From JAYVIQ01 sp043770215 (GTDB lineage Bacteria > Bacteroidota > Bacteroidia > Cytophagales > JAAEPT01): DNA of 64,000 nucleotides. How positions within the stretch are numbered: position 1 is the stretch's first letter; the number at the start of each line of letters is the position of its first letter. Positions 17,205-25,400 of this stretch are shown here, piece by piece. Under the pieces are notes generated by a model, which was not told the origin of the DNA, did no database searches, and worked only from the letters and a program-made list of their open reading frames with translations. The position numbers and the translations under genes are program-made. The stretch covers positions 31,014 through 95,013 of the forward strand of contig JAYVIQ010000106.1 of assembly GCA_043770215.1 (NCBI GenBank), given 5' to 3'.

Positions 17205-19356
17205 TGTCCAAGAGATTTTTTTCTATAAAGATATACATCTTTTGGTATAAATTGTAGCGGGTAGTACCTCCAAAAATGCCATGATTTTTGTTTGGGTAAT
17301 AAAAATGTTCGAAATTTTTGTTGTGTTTCAAAAGTTCATTTTGCAAAGCATAACTGTTTTGTATATGTACATTGTCATCTGCAGTGCCATGTATCAAAAG
17401 TAAATTGCCTTGTAGATTTTGAGCATAGTTTGTGGGTGAGTTTTGGTCAAATCCCTGAGGATTATCTTTTGGCAAACCCATATAACGTTCTGTATAAATA
17501 TTATCATAAAAACGCCAATTGGTTACTGGGGCTACTGCAATAGCACAAGAAAAAATATCTGGAGATTTTAGCAAACAAAGCGTAGATAGATATCCACCAA
17601 AGCTCCAGCCCCAAATGCCTATTCTTTTTTGGTCTACATAAGATTTTGATTTTAGATAATTTGCAACCGCAGTTTGATCCTTGTGTTCTAAGTTTCCAAG
17701 TTGGCCGTAAGTACTTTTTCTGAATTCACCCCCTCTGCCATCTGTGCCTCTGCCATCTGCAAGTACCACTATGCAATTTTTTTGGGCTAAATATTGGTGG
17801 TAAAAATAATCAAATGAATTCCATTCGTTTGTAACTACCTGATATCCTGGGCCACCATAACAATGCATAAGCACTGGATATTTTTTTGTGGAATCGAAAT
17901 TTGGAGGAAGTATTTTTAGGCATTGAATGGTGTGTCCTTCTGGGGCCAACACTTTAAAAAACTCCGTTTTGCCTGTATTTACGGTTTTTAATTTCTCTGC
18001 TATGGCTATATTAGTTTCTAATGATAAAATAGGTTTTAGCCTTTTAAGCGTTACCAATGTACTTGTGTAAGGTGTTTGAAGGTTAGATTGGGTTAAAATG
18101 CCTAATTTTCCGTTTGGCGAAATGGTGATGTCAGACCACATGGCAGCACTGGACAATACTTTAAGTTTTTCATTTTTGTACATGCAAATACTTTGTGTAT
18201 AGGTATTTGGGTATAAAGCGGTAAAGTAAGTTGAACCCGTTTCTTCGTTATGGCGGAGAAGGTTTTTAACATCAAATTCTACAGGCGTTAGATCTTCTAT
18301 GAGCAAAGTATCATATTGAATTTTTAGTAAGTGTTTAAATCCATTATGGTAGGAGTCTAAAATACACCCGTTAGAAATAAAGGCAATGTTGCTAGGGATT
18401 TCTACATATTTGTCAGAGCTATCTTTATAAATTATTTTTTCGGTTTTAGAGGTTGTATTAAAAACCACTAACTCTAGTTTATTTTGTAACCGATTTGTTT
18501 TAATATAGTAAAACTCATCTGGCAGATTAGATACACCTATTTTTGCTATGTATTCAAATTCTTCTCCAGTTTCAAAAATTTCTTGATCTACTTTTGTTTC
18601 TAGGTCAAATACATGTAGCGTAACTTTGGCATTAGGCATGCCTGCTTTTGGGTATTTATAGGTATAATATTCTGGATATAGGTTTTCTTTCCATAGTTCT
18701 ATTTGGTAACTGGCTACTTCACTTTCGTTATAGCGTAAGTAGGCTATTTTGTGCGTGTTTGGTATCCAATAGTAGGCTTTGCTAAATCCAAACTCTTCTT
18801 CATGCACCCAATCTGCTCTTCCATTTATTATTTCGTTCCATTTGCCGTCTTCTGTAATTTTGCTTTCTTGGTTGTTAATTAGTTCTACGGAATACATGTT
18901 GTTTTCATCAGTATAAGCAAGGTATTTAGCATCATAAGAAAAGCTTGGGTTAAATACTTTTTTTTGACTAACATACAGCAAACTGTCATTTTTAGTATTG
19001 TATACCATAGCAAGTCCTTTTTTTGAATGCCGGTATAAAGATTCTTCATTTGCCATAAAACACAACAAAGAAGAATCTTGCATGGGTTTGGTACAGTCAG
19101 AAATTGAAAATGTATCTGGAATGGCAATATTTTTTTTAAGTTTTTGAATCCCATTTTTGTTTGCAGTATACAGTTCTACTCCGTTTTGGTAGGAAATAAG
19201 CGTACTGTCATTTAACCATTCAAGTGTATTTTGTGAGGCATAAAAAGAATAATTAAGCCATATATCTGATAGTTTTATTTGCGCCTTGCCTATGTTTGAG
19301 AGTAGAATAAAAAATAAAACGGTACTATTTTTGAAACGAAAGGTGAATAAATTCAT
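17191..19356 (-). CDS. Prolyl oligopeptidase family (S9B, DPP IV-like) peptidase
   Basis: The 721-residue protein has a signal peptide (about 1-25). A long N-terminal eight-bladed propeller with the DPP IV glutamate motif region (DWVHEEEFGFSKAYYWIPN) follows, then a C-terminal alpha/beta-hydrolase. The nucleophile is Ser585 in GWSFGGY, with Asp in GTADDNVH and His in NKNHGIFGG completing the triad. It removes X-Pro dipeptides from peptide N-termini in the periplasm or at the cell surface. It overlaps haaO, so peptide breakdown and tryptophan catabolism are transcriptionally linked here. Confidence 0.9.
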   Translation of the reverse strand: MNLFTFRFKNSTVLFFILLSNIGKAQIKLSDIWLNYSFYASQNTLEWLNDSTLISYQNGVELYTANKNGIQKLKKNIAIPDTFSISDCTKPMQDSSLLCFMANEESLYRHSKKGLAMVYNTKNDSLLYVSQKKVFNPSFSYDAKYLAYTDENNMYSVELINNQESKITEDGKWNEIINGRADWVHEEEFGFSKAYYWIPNTHKIAYLRYNESEVASYQIELWKENLYPEYYTYKYPKAGMPNAKVTLHVFDLETKVDQEIFETGEEFEYIAKIGVSNLPDEFYYIKTNRLQNKLELVVFNTTSKTEKIIYKDSSDKYVEIPSNIAFISNGCILDSYHNGFKHLLKIQYDTLLIEDLTPVEFDVKNLLRHNEETGSTYFTALYPNTYTQSICMYKNEKLKVLSSAAMWSDITISPNGKLGILTQSNLQTPYTSTLVTLKRLKPILSLETNIAIAEKLKTVNTGKTEFFKVLAPEGHTIQCLKILPPNFDSTKKYPVLMHCYGGPGYQVVTNEWNSFDYFYHQYLAQKNCIVVLADGRGTDGRGGEFRKSTYGQLGNLEHKDQTAVANYLKSKSYVDQKRIGIWGWSFGGYLSTLCLLKSPDIFSCAIAVAPVTNWRFYDNIYTERYMGLPKDNPQGFDQNSPTNYAQNLQGNLLLIHGTADDNVHIQNSYALQNELLKHNKNFEHFYYPNKNHGIFGGTTRYNLYQKMYIFIEKNLLDNGNK

Positions 19357-19477
19357 TACTTGTATTTTGATTGGTTTTTAAAACTGATGTAAAATTATTA
19401 AAAGTTACAAAAAAAAGTTAATATTGTAGAGTTGAGTTGTTCAACTTTAAAAAATATTAAACTTAAAAAAACAAAAA

Positions 19478-20356
19478 ATGAAAAAATTATCATTAGTGTG
19501 GGCTGCATCATTTGCCCTAACCTCATTATTCCTTACATCTTGTAAAGATGAAGAAGTTGATCCAAAGAAACCAACAATTAACTTTGTAGGTGCTTCAACG
19601 TCTAACCAAACTGTAAAATTAGGCGAAGTTGCAACTATAAATGTTGTAACAGCTAAAGGAGACAAAAACTTAGACAAATTAACTTTTAGAATAGAAGGTA
19701 ACATTGTACCTAAAGAAAGAATAAAAGTTAACGGAGAAGCTCTAACTACGGACGGAGAATACAAAATTAAAGCAACTGAAGATGCTGGTAAAACTTATGT
19801 AATTTCATTTACAGCTTCTGCAACTGCAAAAACTGAAACTCTAGTTATTGCTGTTTCTGACAATGATAATTTAACAAATGGTCTTTCTGCAATTATTACA
19901 ACAAGCAACTTTGCTATAACTTCTGCAACTGCAAAGTTATTAGGTGCTCAAAGTAACGCAGCAGGCTCATACTTTGACGCTACTGGTAGTGTAATACCAG
20001 GAAATAATGCAAAAACAGCTTCAAACATTGTTTTCTCTTATGCATCTTTAACAGCGGGTTCTTCACTCGTATCTCCGTTAACTTCTGATAGGACTCAATT
20101 TGATTTAACAACTGGTTCTGACAACAGTGCAACCACCTATTTTGCAGCTTCTACTTTAGATTTTGCAGCTGTAACTGGTGATCAAATTGCAACTATAACA
20201 GCCTCTACGTCTAAATCTGTACTAATTGAGAATGGTAAAACGTATTCTTTTGTACAAGGTGGTGTAAAAGGATTGGTTAAAGTTACCGGTCTTGTTACTG
20301 GTTTAAGTGGCTCTGTAACTGTTGATGTTAAATGGGTTAGCACTGCAGCAATGTAA
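19478..20356 (+). CDS. Secreted lipoprotein of unknown function
   Basis: The 292-residue protein has a signal peptide with lipobox LTSC (Cys22), followed by an acidic KDEEVDPKK stretch. The mature part is rich in Thr, Ser and Ala, with repeating beta-strand-like segments (TINFVGASTSNQTVKLGEVA, later TLVIAVSDNDN). It looks like a surface Ig-like or jelly-roll lipoprotein. No catalytic residues were recognised. A strong terminator follows, so it is monocistronic. Confidence 0.65.
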   Translation: MKKLSLVWAASFALTSLFLTSCKDEEVDPKKPTINFVGASTSNQTVKLGEVATINVVTAKGDKNLDKLTFRIEGNIVPKERIKVNGEALTTDGEYKIKATEDAGKTYVISFTASATAKTETLVIAVSDNDNLTNGLSAIITTSNFAITSATAKLLGAQSNAAGSYFDATGSVIPGNNAKTASNIVFSYASLTAGSSLVSPLTSDRTQFDLTTGSDNSATTYFAASTLDFAAVTGDQIATITASTSKSVLIENGKTYSFVQGGVKGLVKVTGLVTGLSGSVTVDVKWVSTAAM

Positions 20357-20378
20357 ACTAGTTTTCAATAAATTTCTT

Positions 20379-20413
20379 AAAGAGGGTTGATATAACAAAT
20401 ATCAACCCTCTTT
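20379..20413 (+). terminator. Strong rho-independent terminator
   Basis: A perfect stem of 13 bp is formed by AGAGGGTTGATAT (20381-20393) and ATATCAACCCTCT (20399-20411). The loop is AACAA and a run of seven or more T follows. It ends the upstream lipoprotein gene. Confidence 0.9.
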
Positions 20414-20433
20414 TTTTCATTCTAGATGTCATT

Positions 20434-21639
20434 GTGCAAAAAGTAATAATAATTTCTACCCTTTGGTGTGAACCCAGTTCTAGTGCTGCAGGCGTGCATA
20501 TGCAGCAACTTTTACAAATGTTTCTAGAGCAAGGCTACAGCCTAACGTATGCAAGCACCGCAAACAAATCAGATTTTGCTTTAGAAACAACAGATGTAAA
20601 CCTAAAACAAATACAATTAAATTGCTCTAGTTTTGATGCCTGGATTAAAGAAGAAAACCCAGACATAGTACTCTTCGATAGATTTACCGCAGAAGAACAA
20701 TTTGGCTGGAGAGTGAGAGAAAATTGCCCAAATGCACTAACTATTTTAAATACAGAAGACCTACATAGTTTACGAAAATCTAGAGAAGAAGCAATAAAAA
20801 CGAATTCCCTCTGGGATATACACTTCTGGAAAAACCAAGAGATTACATATAGAGAGATTAGTTCTATACTCAAATGCGATCTAAATTTGATGGTTTCAGA
20901 AACTGAAATAAATTTTTTAATTACTTATTTCGGAGTAAAAGAAGCTCAACTAATGTATTTGCCTATATGTATAGATCTAAACAGCCTCGAGCCTAAGAAA
21001 TTTGAAGAGAGAGCGCATTTTTACACCATAGGCAATTTCATGCACAGTCCAAATCTAGATAGTATTCAATGGGTAAAATCAGAAATTTGGCCATTGATAA
21101 GAAAAGAGCTTCCAAAAGCAGAATTTCATATTTTTGGTGCTTATCTAACAGGCAAAGCCAGGGCCTTGCATGCTCCAAAAGACGGTTTTTTTATAAAGGG
21201 AAAGTTAGGTGATTTAGAAAATGTATTGCCTACTTACAGAGTGTGTTTAGCTCCGCTAAGGTTTGGTGCGGGCATAAAAGGCAAGTTTTTAGAAGCTATG
21301 AAATTTGGCACTCCTTTTAGTACATCATATATTGGCACTGAGGATTTACAAGTAGCTGTAAAAACCTATGCAAAACCAGAAGATATAGCTATAGATGCCA
21401 TAAAAACCTACACAGATAAAGATGTATGGATGCAAAAGCAAAGCTTAGGTTTTGAATGCATCAAAAATAGGTATGCTAGACTAAGCTATGCTGAAAATTG
21501 TTTAGAAAAGATACAAAATATAAAAAGACAATTAGAAACACACAGAAACATACATTTTATGGGCGAGTTGTTAAAACAACAATCAAACAACAGCAGCAAG
21601 TATTTTTCTAAATGGCTAGAACTTAAAAATAAGGCATAG
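20434..21639 (+). CDS. Glycosyltransferase, group 1 (GT-B, GT4-like)
   Basis: The 401-residue GT-B protein has an N-terminal half with VIIISTLWCEPSSSAAGVHM. The C-terminal nucleotide-sugar half includes YTIGNFMHSPNLDSIQWVK and CLAPLRFGAGIKGKFLEAMK followed by GTPFSTS, the late motif of GT4 enzymes that bind the donor. GTG is the only start before an upstream stop in this frame that fits the N-terminus. It stands between two terminator-like hairpins, away from the exopolysaccharide cluster, so the acceptor is unknown. Confidence 0.8.
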   Translation: MQKVIIISTLWCEPSSSAAGVHMQQLLQMFLEQGYSLTYASTANKSDFALETTDVNLKQIQLNCSSFDAWIKEENPDIVLFDRFTAEEQFGWRVRENCPNALTILNTEDLHSLRKSREEAIKTNSLWDIHFWKNQEITYREISSILKCDLNLMVSETEINFLITYFGVKEAQLMYLPICIDLNSLEPKKFEERAHFYTIGNFMHSPNLDSIQWVKSEIWPLIRKELPKAEFHIFGAYLTGKARALHAPKDGFFIKGKLGDLENVLPTYRVCLAPLRFGAGIKGKFLEAMKFGTPFSTSYIGTEDLQVAVKTYAKPEDIAIDAIKTYTDKDVWMQKQSLGFECIKNRYARLSYAENCLEKIQNIKRQLETHRNIHFMGELLKQQSNNSSKYFSKWLELKNKA

Positions 21640-21673
21640 CTTTTAATCTTCGTTCTCAGAAGCATTTATGTCT

Positions 21674-22711
21674 TTAAGAAACAGTAGCGCCACCACAACT
21701 AGATCCAGCTCCTGCTGTACAACCAAAACAATGTTTTTTTACTATTATATGCCTTTGTTCATGTTGTTTACAATCAAAATCTTTTACGTGATTATTGCTT
21801 TTGATTTTTAAATCCAACATTTGATTAAAATCGCAATCATACAAATATCCATCCCAAGAAACAGAAACCATTGTTCTACACATAACATTTGATACAGAAC
21901 TTGGGTTAAAGGCATCTATTAAATCCTGCACATAGCTTTGGTATTGATTATTATCTACTAAATATTCTAAAAATCTACTTACCGGTAAATTTGTTATAGC
22001 AAATAAATGATTGAATCTGATGCCGTATTTTTCAAACAGTTTTGTTTTAAATTCTTTTTCTAGCCCTTCTTGGTCACCGGGCAAAAAAGTACCTGTAGGA
22101 TTATACACCAAATTTAGCGTTAGGTTGTTTTCTATCCCATACCCAACGTTGTTTAATAGTTTTAAGGCTTCTATGCTTTGTTCAAAAACACCTTTGCCTC
22201 TTTGTGCATCTGTTCTTATGGCAGTAAAATACGGCAAAGAAGAAACTACTTCTACTTTATTGGCTTTAAAAAATTCTGGTAAATCATTGTATTTTTTATT
22301 GGCCAATAGTATCGTCAAATTGCATCTAACAATGATCTTTTTTCCTAAAGAAGACAAACGCTCTACAAACCACCTAAAATTTGGGTTCATTTCAGGAGCA
22401 CCCCCAGTTAAGTCCACTGTACTTATGGTAGAGTTTTCTAATGCAGTTAAACAAAACTGCATGGTTTCTAAGGTCATTATTTCTTTTCTGTCTGGGCCAG
22501 CATCTACATGACAATGTTTACAAACTTGGTTGCACATTTTCCCCAAATTGATTTGCAAAACATCAATCTTAGCTGCTTTTAGCGGAAAATGATTGTGTTC
22601 TTTTAACTTTGACTCAAAAAATGGGAGTGCATCCACAGCATTTAAAAGAGCCAGTTGGTTCTCTACCTTGGACAAATTGTGCGCTCTTTTTTGTAATGAA
22701 GTCTGCACCAT
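21674..22711 (-). CDS. arsS: Arsenosugar biosynthesis radical SAM protein ArsS
   Basis: The 345-residue protein has a radical SAM CX3CX2C at 60, 64 and 67 (CNQVCKHCHVDAGP), GGAPEMNP after it, and a C-terminal Cys cluster (C328, C331, C339 in CFGCTAGAGSSCGGA). Homologues with that tail are the ArsS family, in which some members have selenocysteine; here all positions are Cys. ArsS transfers the adenosyl group of SAM to dimethylarsenite, giving the precursor of arsenosugars. Its start overlaps the stop of the upstream AhpD-like gene by one base. No ArsM methyltransferase lies within the window. Confidence 0.9.
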   Translation of the reverse strand: MVQTSLQKRAHNLSKVENQLALLNAVDALPFFESKLKEHNHFPLKAAKIDVLQINLGKMCNQVCKHCHVDAGPDRKEIMTLETMQFCLTALENSTISTVDLTGGAPEMNPNFRWFVERLSSLGKKIIVRCNLTILLANKKYNDLPEFFKANKVEVVSSLPYFTAIRTDAQRGKGVFEQSIEALKLLNNVGYGIENNLTLNLVYNPTGTFLPGDQEGLEKEFKTKLFEKYGIRFNHLFAITNLPVSRFLEYLVDNNQYQSYVQDLIDAFNPSSVSNVMCRTMVSVSWDGYLYDCDFNQMLDLKIKSNNHVKDFDCKQHEQRHIIVKKHCFGCTAGAGSSCGGATVS

Positions 22712-23040
22712 TACATCAATAAACTTTTGGTTTTATTCATCATTTGTACTCCATGAACTAAAGTCACGCCACTTCTTATTGCAGCTGCTACATGTATGGC
22801 CTCCATCATTTGCTCTTCATCTGCTCCTTTTTTTAGGCAATCTGCCGTATATGCATCTATGCAATAAGGGCATTTTTCTGCATGAGAAACTGCCAATGCA
22901 ATTAAAGCCTTTTCTCTAGCAGTGAGCGCTCCTTCTTTAAAAACAGCACCATAGTAGTCAAAATACTTATCGCCAAGTTCTTTTTGAAATTCTGTAATGT
23001 CTCCAAATTTTTTTAAATCTTCTGGATTATAATAACTCAT
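22711..23040 (-). CDS. Arsenosugar-associated AhpD/carboxymuconolactone decarboxylase-like protein
   Basis: The 109-residue helical protein of the AhpD/CMD fold has the redox pair Cys57-x-x-Cys60 in HAEKCPYCIDAYT. Proteins of this subfamily are nearly always next to arsS and are annotated as arsenosugar biosynthesis-associated peroxidase-like. The pair may protect or reduce arsenic intermediates or the ArsS cysteines, but the reaction has not been shown to my knowledge. The stop codon overlaps the arsS start (23040 to 22711, then arsS). Confidence 0.85.
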   Translation of the reverse strand: MSYYNPEDLKKFGDITEFQKELGDKYFDYYGAVFKEGALTAREKALIALAVSHAEKCPYCIDAYTADCLKKGADEEQMMEAIHVAAAIRSGVTLVHGVQMMNKTKSLLM

Positions 23041-23175
23041 ACCTTTTGTTTTATGTAATTTAAAATTAGACCAATTTAGAGAATATATTTGTCTTTTTTA
23101 GACAAGTATACGCATTATTGGACACTAAAAGGGAAAGAAAAAAATGTATGTGTGTTGTAAAATAAAGAGATTACA

Positions 23176-23203
23176 GGCTAAAGGTGTACACATACCTTTA
23201 GCC
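23176..23203. terminator. Hairpin between aspS and the arsenosugar pair
   Basis: A perfect 10-bp stem GGCTAAAGGT (23176-23185) and ACCTTTAGCC (23194-23203) encloses an 8-base loop, downstream of aspS. No strong T-run follows on either strand, so termination is possible but not certain. Confidence 0.5.
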
Positions 23204-23281
23204 CAAATTTCACTTTTTATTTTGTACTAAAAAATAGAATTTCTCTCTCTTATATTTGGTGAGGCGAACTCATCTAGCTTA

Positions 23282-25036
23282 TTAATCTAGAATTTTTATG
23301 TCTAAACTCAACTCTTGTAGCTGATGAGCATCTATTCTAGCTGGAGCATCTATCATTACGTCTCTGCCACTATTGTTTTTTGGGAATGCTATATAATCTC
23401 TAATAGAATCTGATCCACCAAAAAGTGTACATAGCCTATCCAATCCAAAAGCCAAACCGCCGTGAGGTGGTGCACCATATTCAAAGGCATCCATTAAAAA
23501 CCCAAACTGTTCTTTGGCTTGCTCATCTGTAAATCCTAGATATTTAAACATTAGCGCTTGTGTTGCTTTGTCATGTATTCTTATAGATCCTCCGCCAACT
23601 TCCACTCCATTTATAACCAAGTCATAGGCATTTGCTCTAACAGATTTTGGGTCAGTTTCTAGCAGGTGCATATCTTCTGTTTTTGGAGATGTAAATGGGT
23701 GATGCATAGCATGGAAGCGTTTAGCATCTTCATCCCATTCCAACAAAGGAAAATCAAGTACCCAATGGCAAGAAAATACATCTTTGTCTCTAAGTCCAAG
23801 CTGATTGGCCAAATGCATTCTAAGGTCTGACAATTGTTTGCGCACAGCCTCTTGATCGCCAGATAAAACCAACATTAAGTCTCCTTTTTCTGCTTCAAAT
23901 GCTTTGGTCCAAAGCGTTAAATCTTCTTCTGAATAAAATTTATCTACAGATGATTTTATAGTTCCGTCTTCATTATACTTACACCATACTAACCCTTTGG
24001 CCCCAACCTGAGGTCGTTTTACAAAATCAGTAAGCTCATCCAATTGTTTCCTAGTGTATTCTGCTTTTTGTTTTACACAGATACCCACTACCAGTTCAGC
24101 AGTATCAAAAACAACAAAGCCTTTATTTTTTGCTACTTCATTTAGTTCTACAAACTTCATGTCGAACCGAATATCTGGCTTATCACTTCCATAATATTTC
24201 ACGGCGTGTGCGTAGCTCATTCTTGGCACTTCATGAATATCAATGCCCTTTACTTGCTTAAACAAATGCTTTATCATACCCTCAAAAATAGTAAGGATGT
24301 CTTCTTGTTCTACAAAAGAAAGCTCGCAATCTATTTGTGTAAACTCTGGTTGTCTGTCTGCTCTCAGATCTTCGTCTCTAAAACATTTTACAATTTGGTA
24401 ATAGCGGTCAAAACCACTTACCATAAGCAACTGTTTAAATGTTTGTGGAGACTGAGGAAGGGCATAAAACTGACCAGGATTCATTCTAGAAGGCACTACA
24501 AAGTCTCTTGCGCCTTCTGGTGTGCTTTTTATAAGGTAGGGGGTTTCTGTTTCTATAAACCCAAGCTCATCTAAATAACTGCGGGTAGCTTTAGTAACAG
24601 CATGCCTTAATTCTAGACCTTTTCTAACAGGGTTTCTTCTCAAATCTAAATATCTGTATTGCATTCTTAGATCTTCTCCACCATCTGTCTCATCATCTAT
24701 AATAAAAGGAGGGACTTTAGATGTGTTTAGTAAGTCTATTTTTGAGGGAGAAAGTTCTATTTCTCCAGTGATTAATTTATCATTTTTTGCGGCTCTAGCT
24801 ACTACTTTTGCAGTTACTTTGATCACATATTCTCTACCTAGGGTTTTTGCAAGCTGAATAATTTCTTGATCCACTTCGCCTTCTACTAGAGTTATTTGAG
24901 TAATGCCGTAGCGGTCTCGCAAATCTATCCAAACCAAAGAGCCTTTGTCTCTTACTTTATTTACCCAACCGCAAAGAATTACTTCTTTGTCTAGGTCTGC
25001 AAGCGTTAGTTCACCACAAGTATGCGTACGTAACAT
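23282..25036 (-). CDS. aspS: Aspartyl-tRNA synthetase
   Basis: The 584-residue class II synthetase starts with the OB-fold anticodon-binding domain ([20 protein letters not shown]). Motif 1/2 sequences follow, including [20 protein letters not shown] and [18 protein letters not shown]. The bacterial GAD insertion comes next, and motif 3 GLAFGLDRL lies near the end. It charges tRNA(Asp) with aspartate. It has its own consensus promoter at 25081-25112. The length matches bacterial-type AspRS. Confidence 0.97.
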   Translation of the reverse strand: MLRTHTCGELTLADLDKEVILCGWVNKVRDKGSLVWIDLRDRYGITQITLVEGEVDQEIIQLAKTLGREYVIKVTAKVVARAAKNDKLITGEIELSPSKIDLLNTSKVPPFIIDDETDGGEDLRMQYRYLDLRRNPVRKGLELRHAVTKATRSYLDELGFIETETPYLIKSTPEGARDFVVPSRMNPGQFYALPQSPQTFKQLLMVSGFDRYYQIVKCFRDEDLRADRQPEFTQIDCELSFVEQEDILTIFEGMIKHLFKQVKGIDIHEVPRMSYAHAVKYYGSDKPDIRFDMKFVELNEVAKNKGFVVFDTAELVVGICVKQKAEYTRKQLDELTDFVKRPQVGAKGLVWCKYNEDGTIKSSVDKFYSEEDLTLWTKAFEAEKGDLMLVLSGDQEAVRKQLSDLRMHLANQLGLRDKDVFSCHWVLDFPLLEWDEDAKRFHAMHHPFTSPKTEDMHLLETDPKSVRANAYDLVINGVEVGGGSIRIHDKATQALMFKYLGFTDEQAKEQFGFLMDAFEYGAPPHGGLAFGLDRLCTLFGGSDSIRDYIAFPKNNSGRDVMIDAPARIDAHQLQELSLDIKILD

Positions 25037-25400
25037 GATATTTAATATTTATATAATTTTGGGGCTATTTGCCTTCAGAACAAAGTTACCATAAGCCGGT
25101 TCATTTTCCAAAGTACAAGGGTAAGTATCTCATTTCATTGCATTAGTTTGTCACTTGATTGAACCAAAGATTTATTAATTAACCAGTTGAAAATCAAAGT
25201 TTAAATTTCTTTTATCAAGAAAAAAGAAACCAGAACAAAAAGGTTTATTTCCGCAAAATTACTTTATCAATTTAAAAAAGAAACTAAAAATATGTGCAAA
25301 ATCAAAAAACAAAAGCGTAAATTTCAGAGCCAATAAGAATATTTTTAGAGAGTGTACGTTCTATTTGGAGGTTTTGTTGTAGAGAATAATTGAGTATAAA
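25037..25400. other. Divergent intergenic region between aspS and the SNF2 gene
   Basis: About 360 bp of AT-rich DNA. The end nearest aspS holds its promoter. A second minus-strand -7-like box (CAAAATTA, 25254-25261) lies farther up. No clear box for the plus-strand SNF2 gene and no RNA structure were seen. Confidence 0.5.
25081..25112 (-). promoter_or_regulatory. Consensus Bacteroidota promoter of aspS
   Basis: On the minus strand, -33 TTTG (plus coordinates 25109-25112) is followed by 20 bp and then -7 TAACTTTG (25081-25088). Both elements and the spacing match the Bacteroidota primary-sigma consensus. The leader to the ATG is about 40 nt. Confidence 0.8.
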
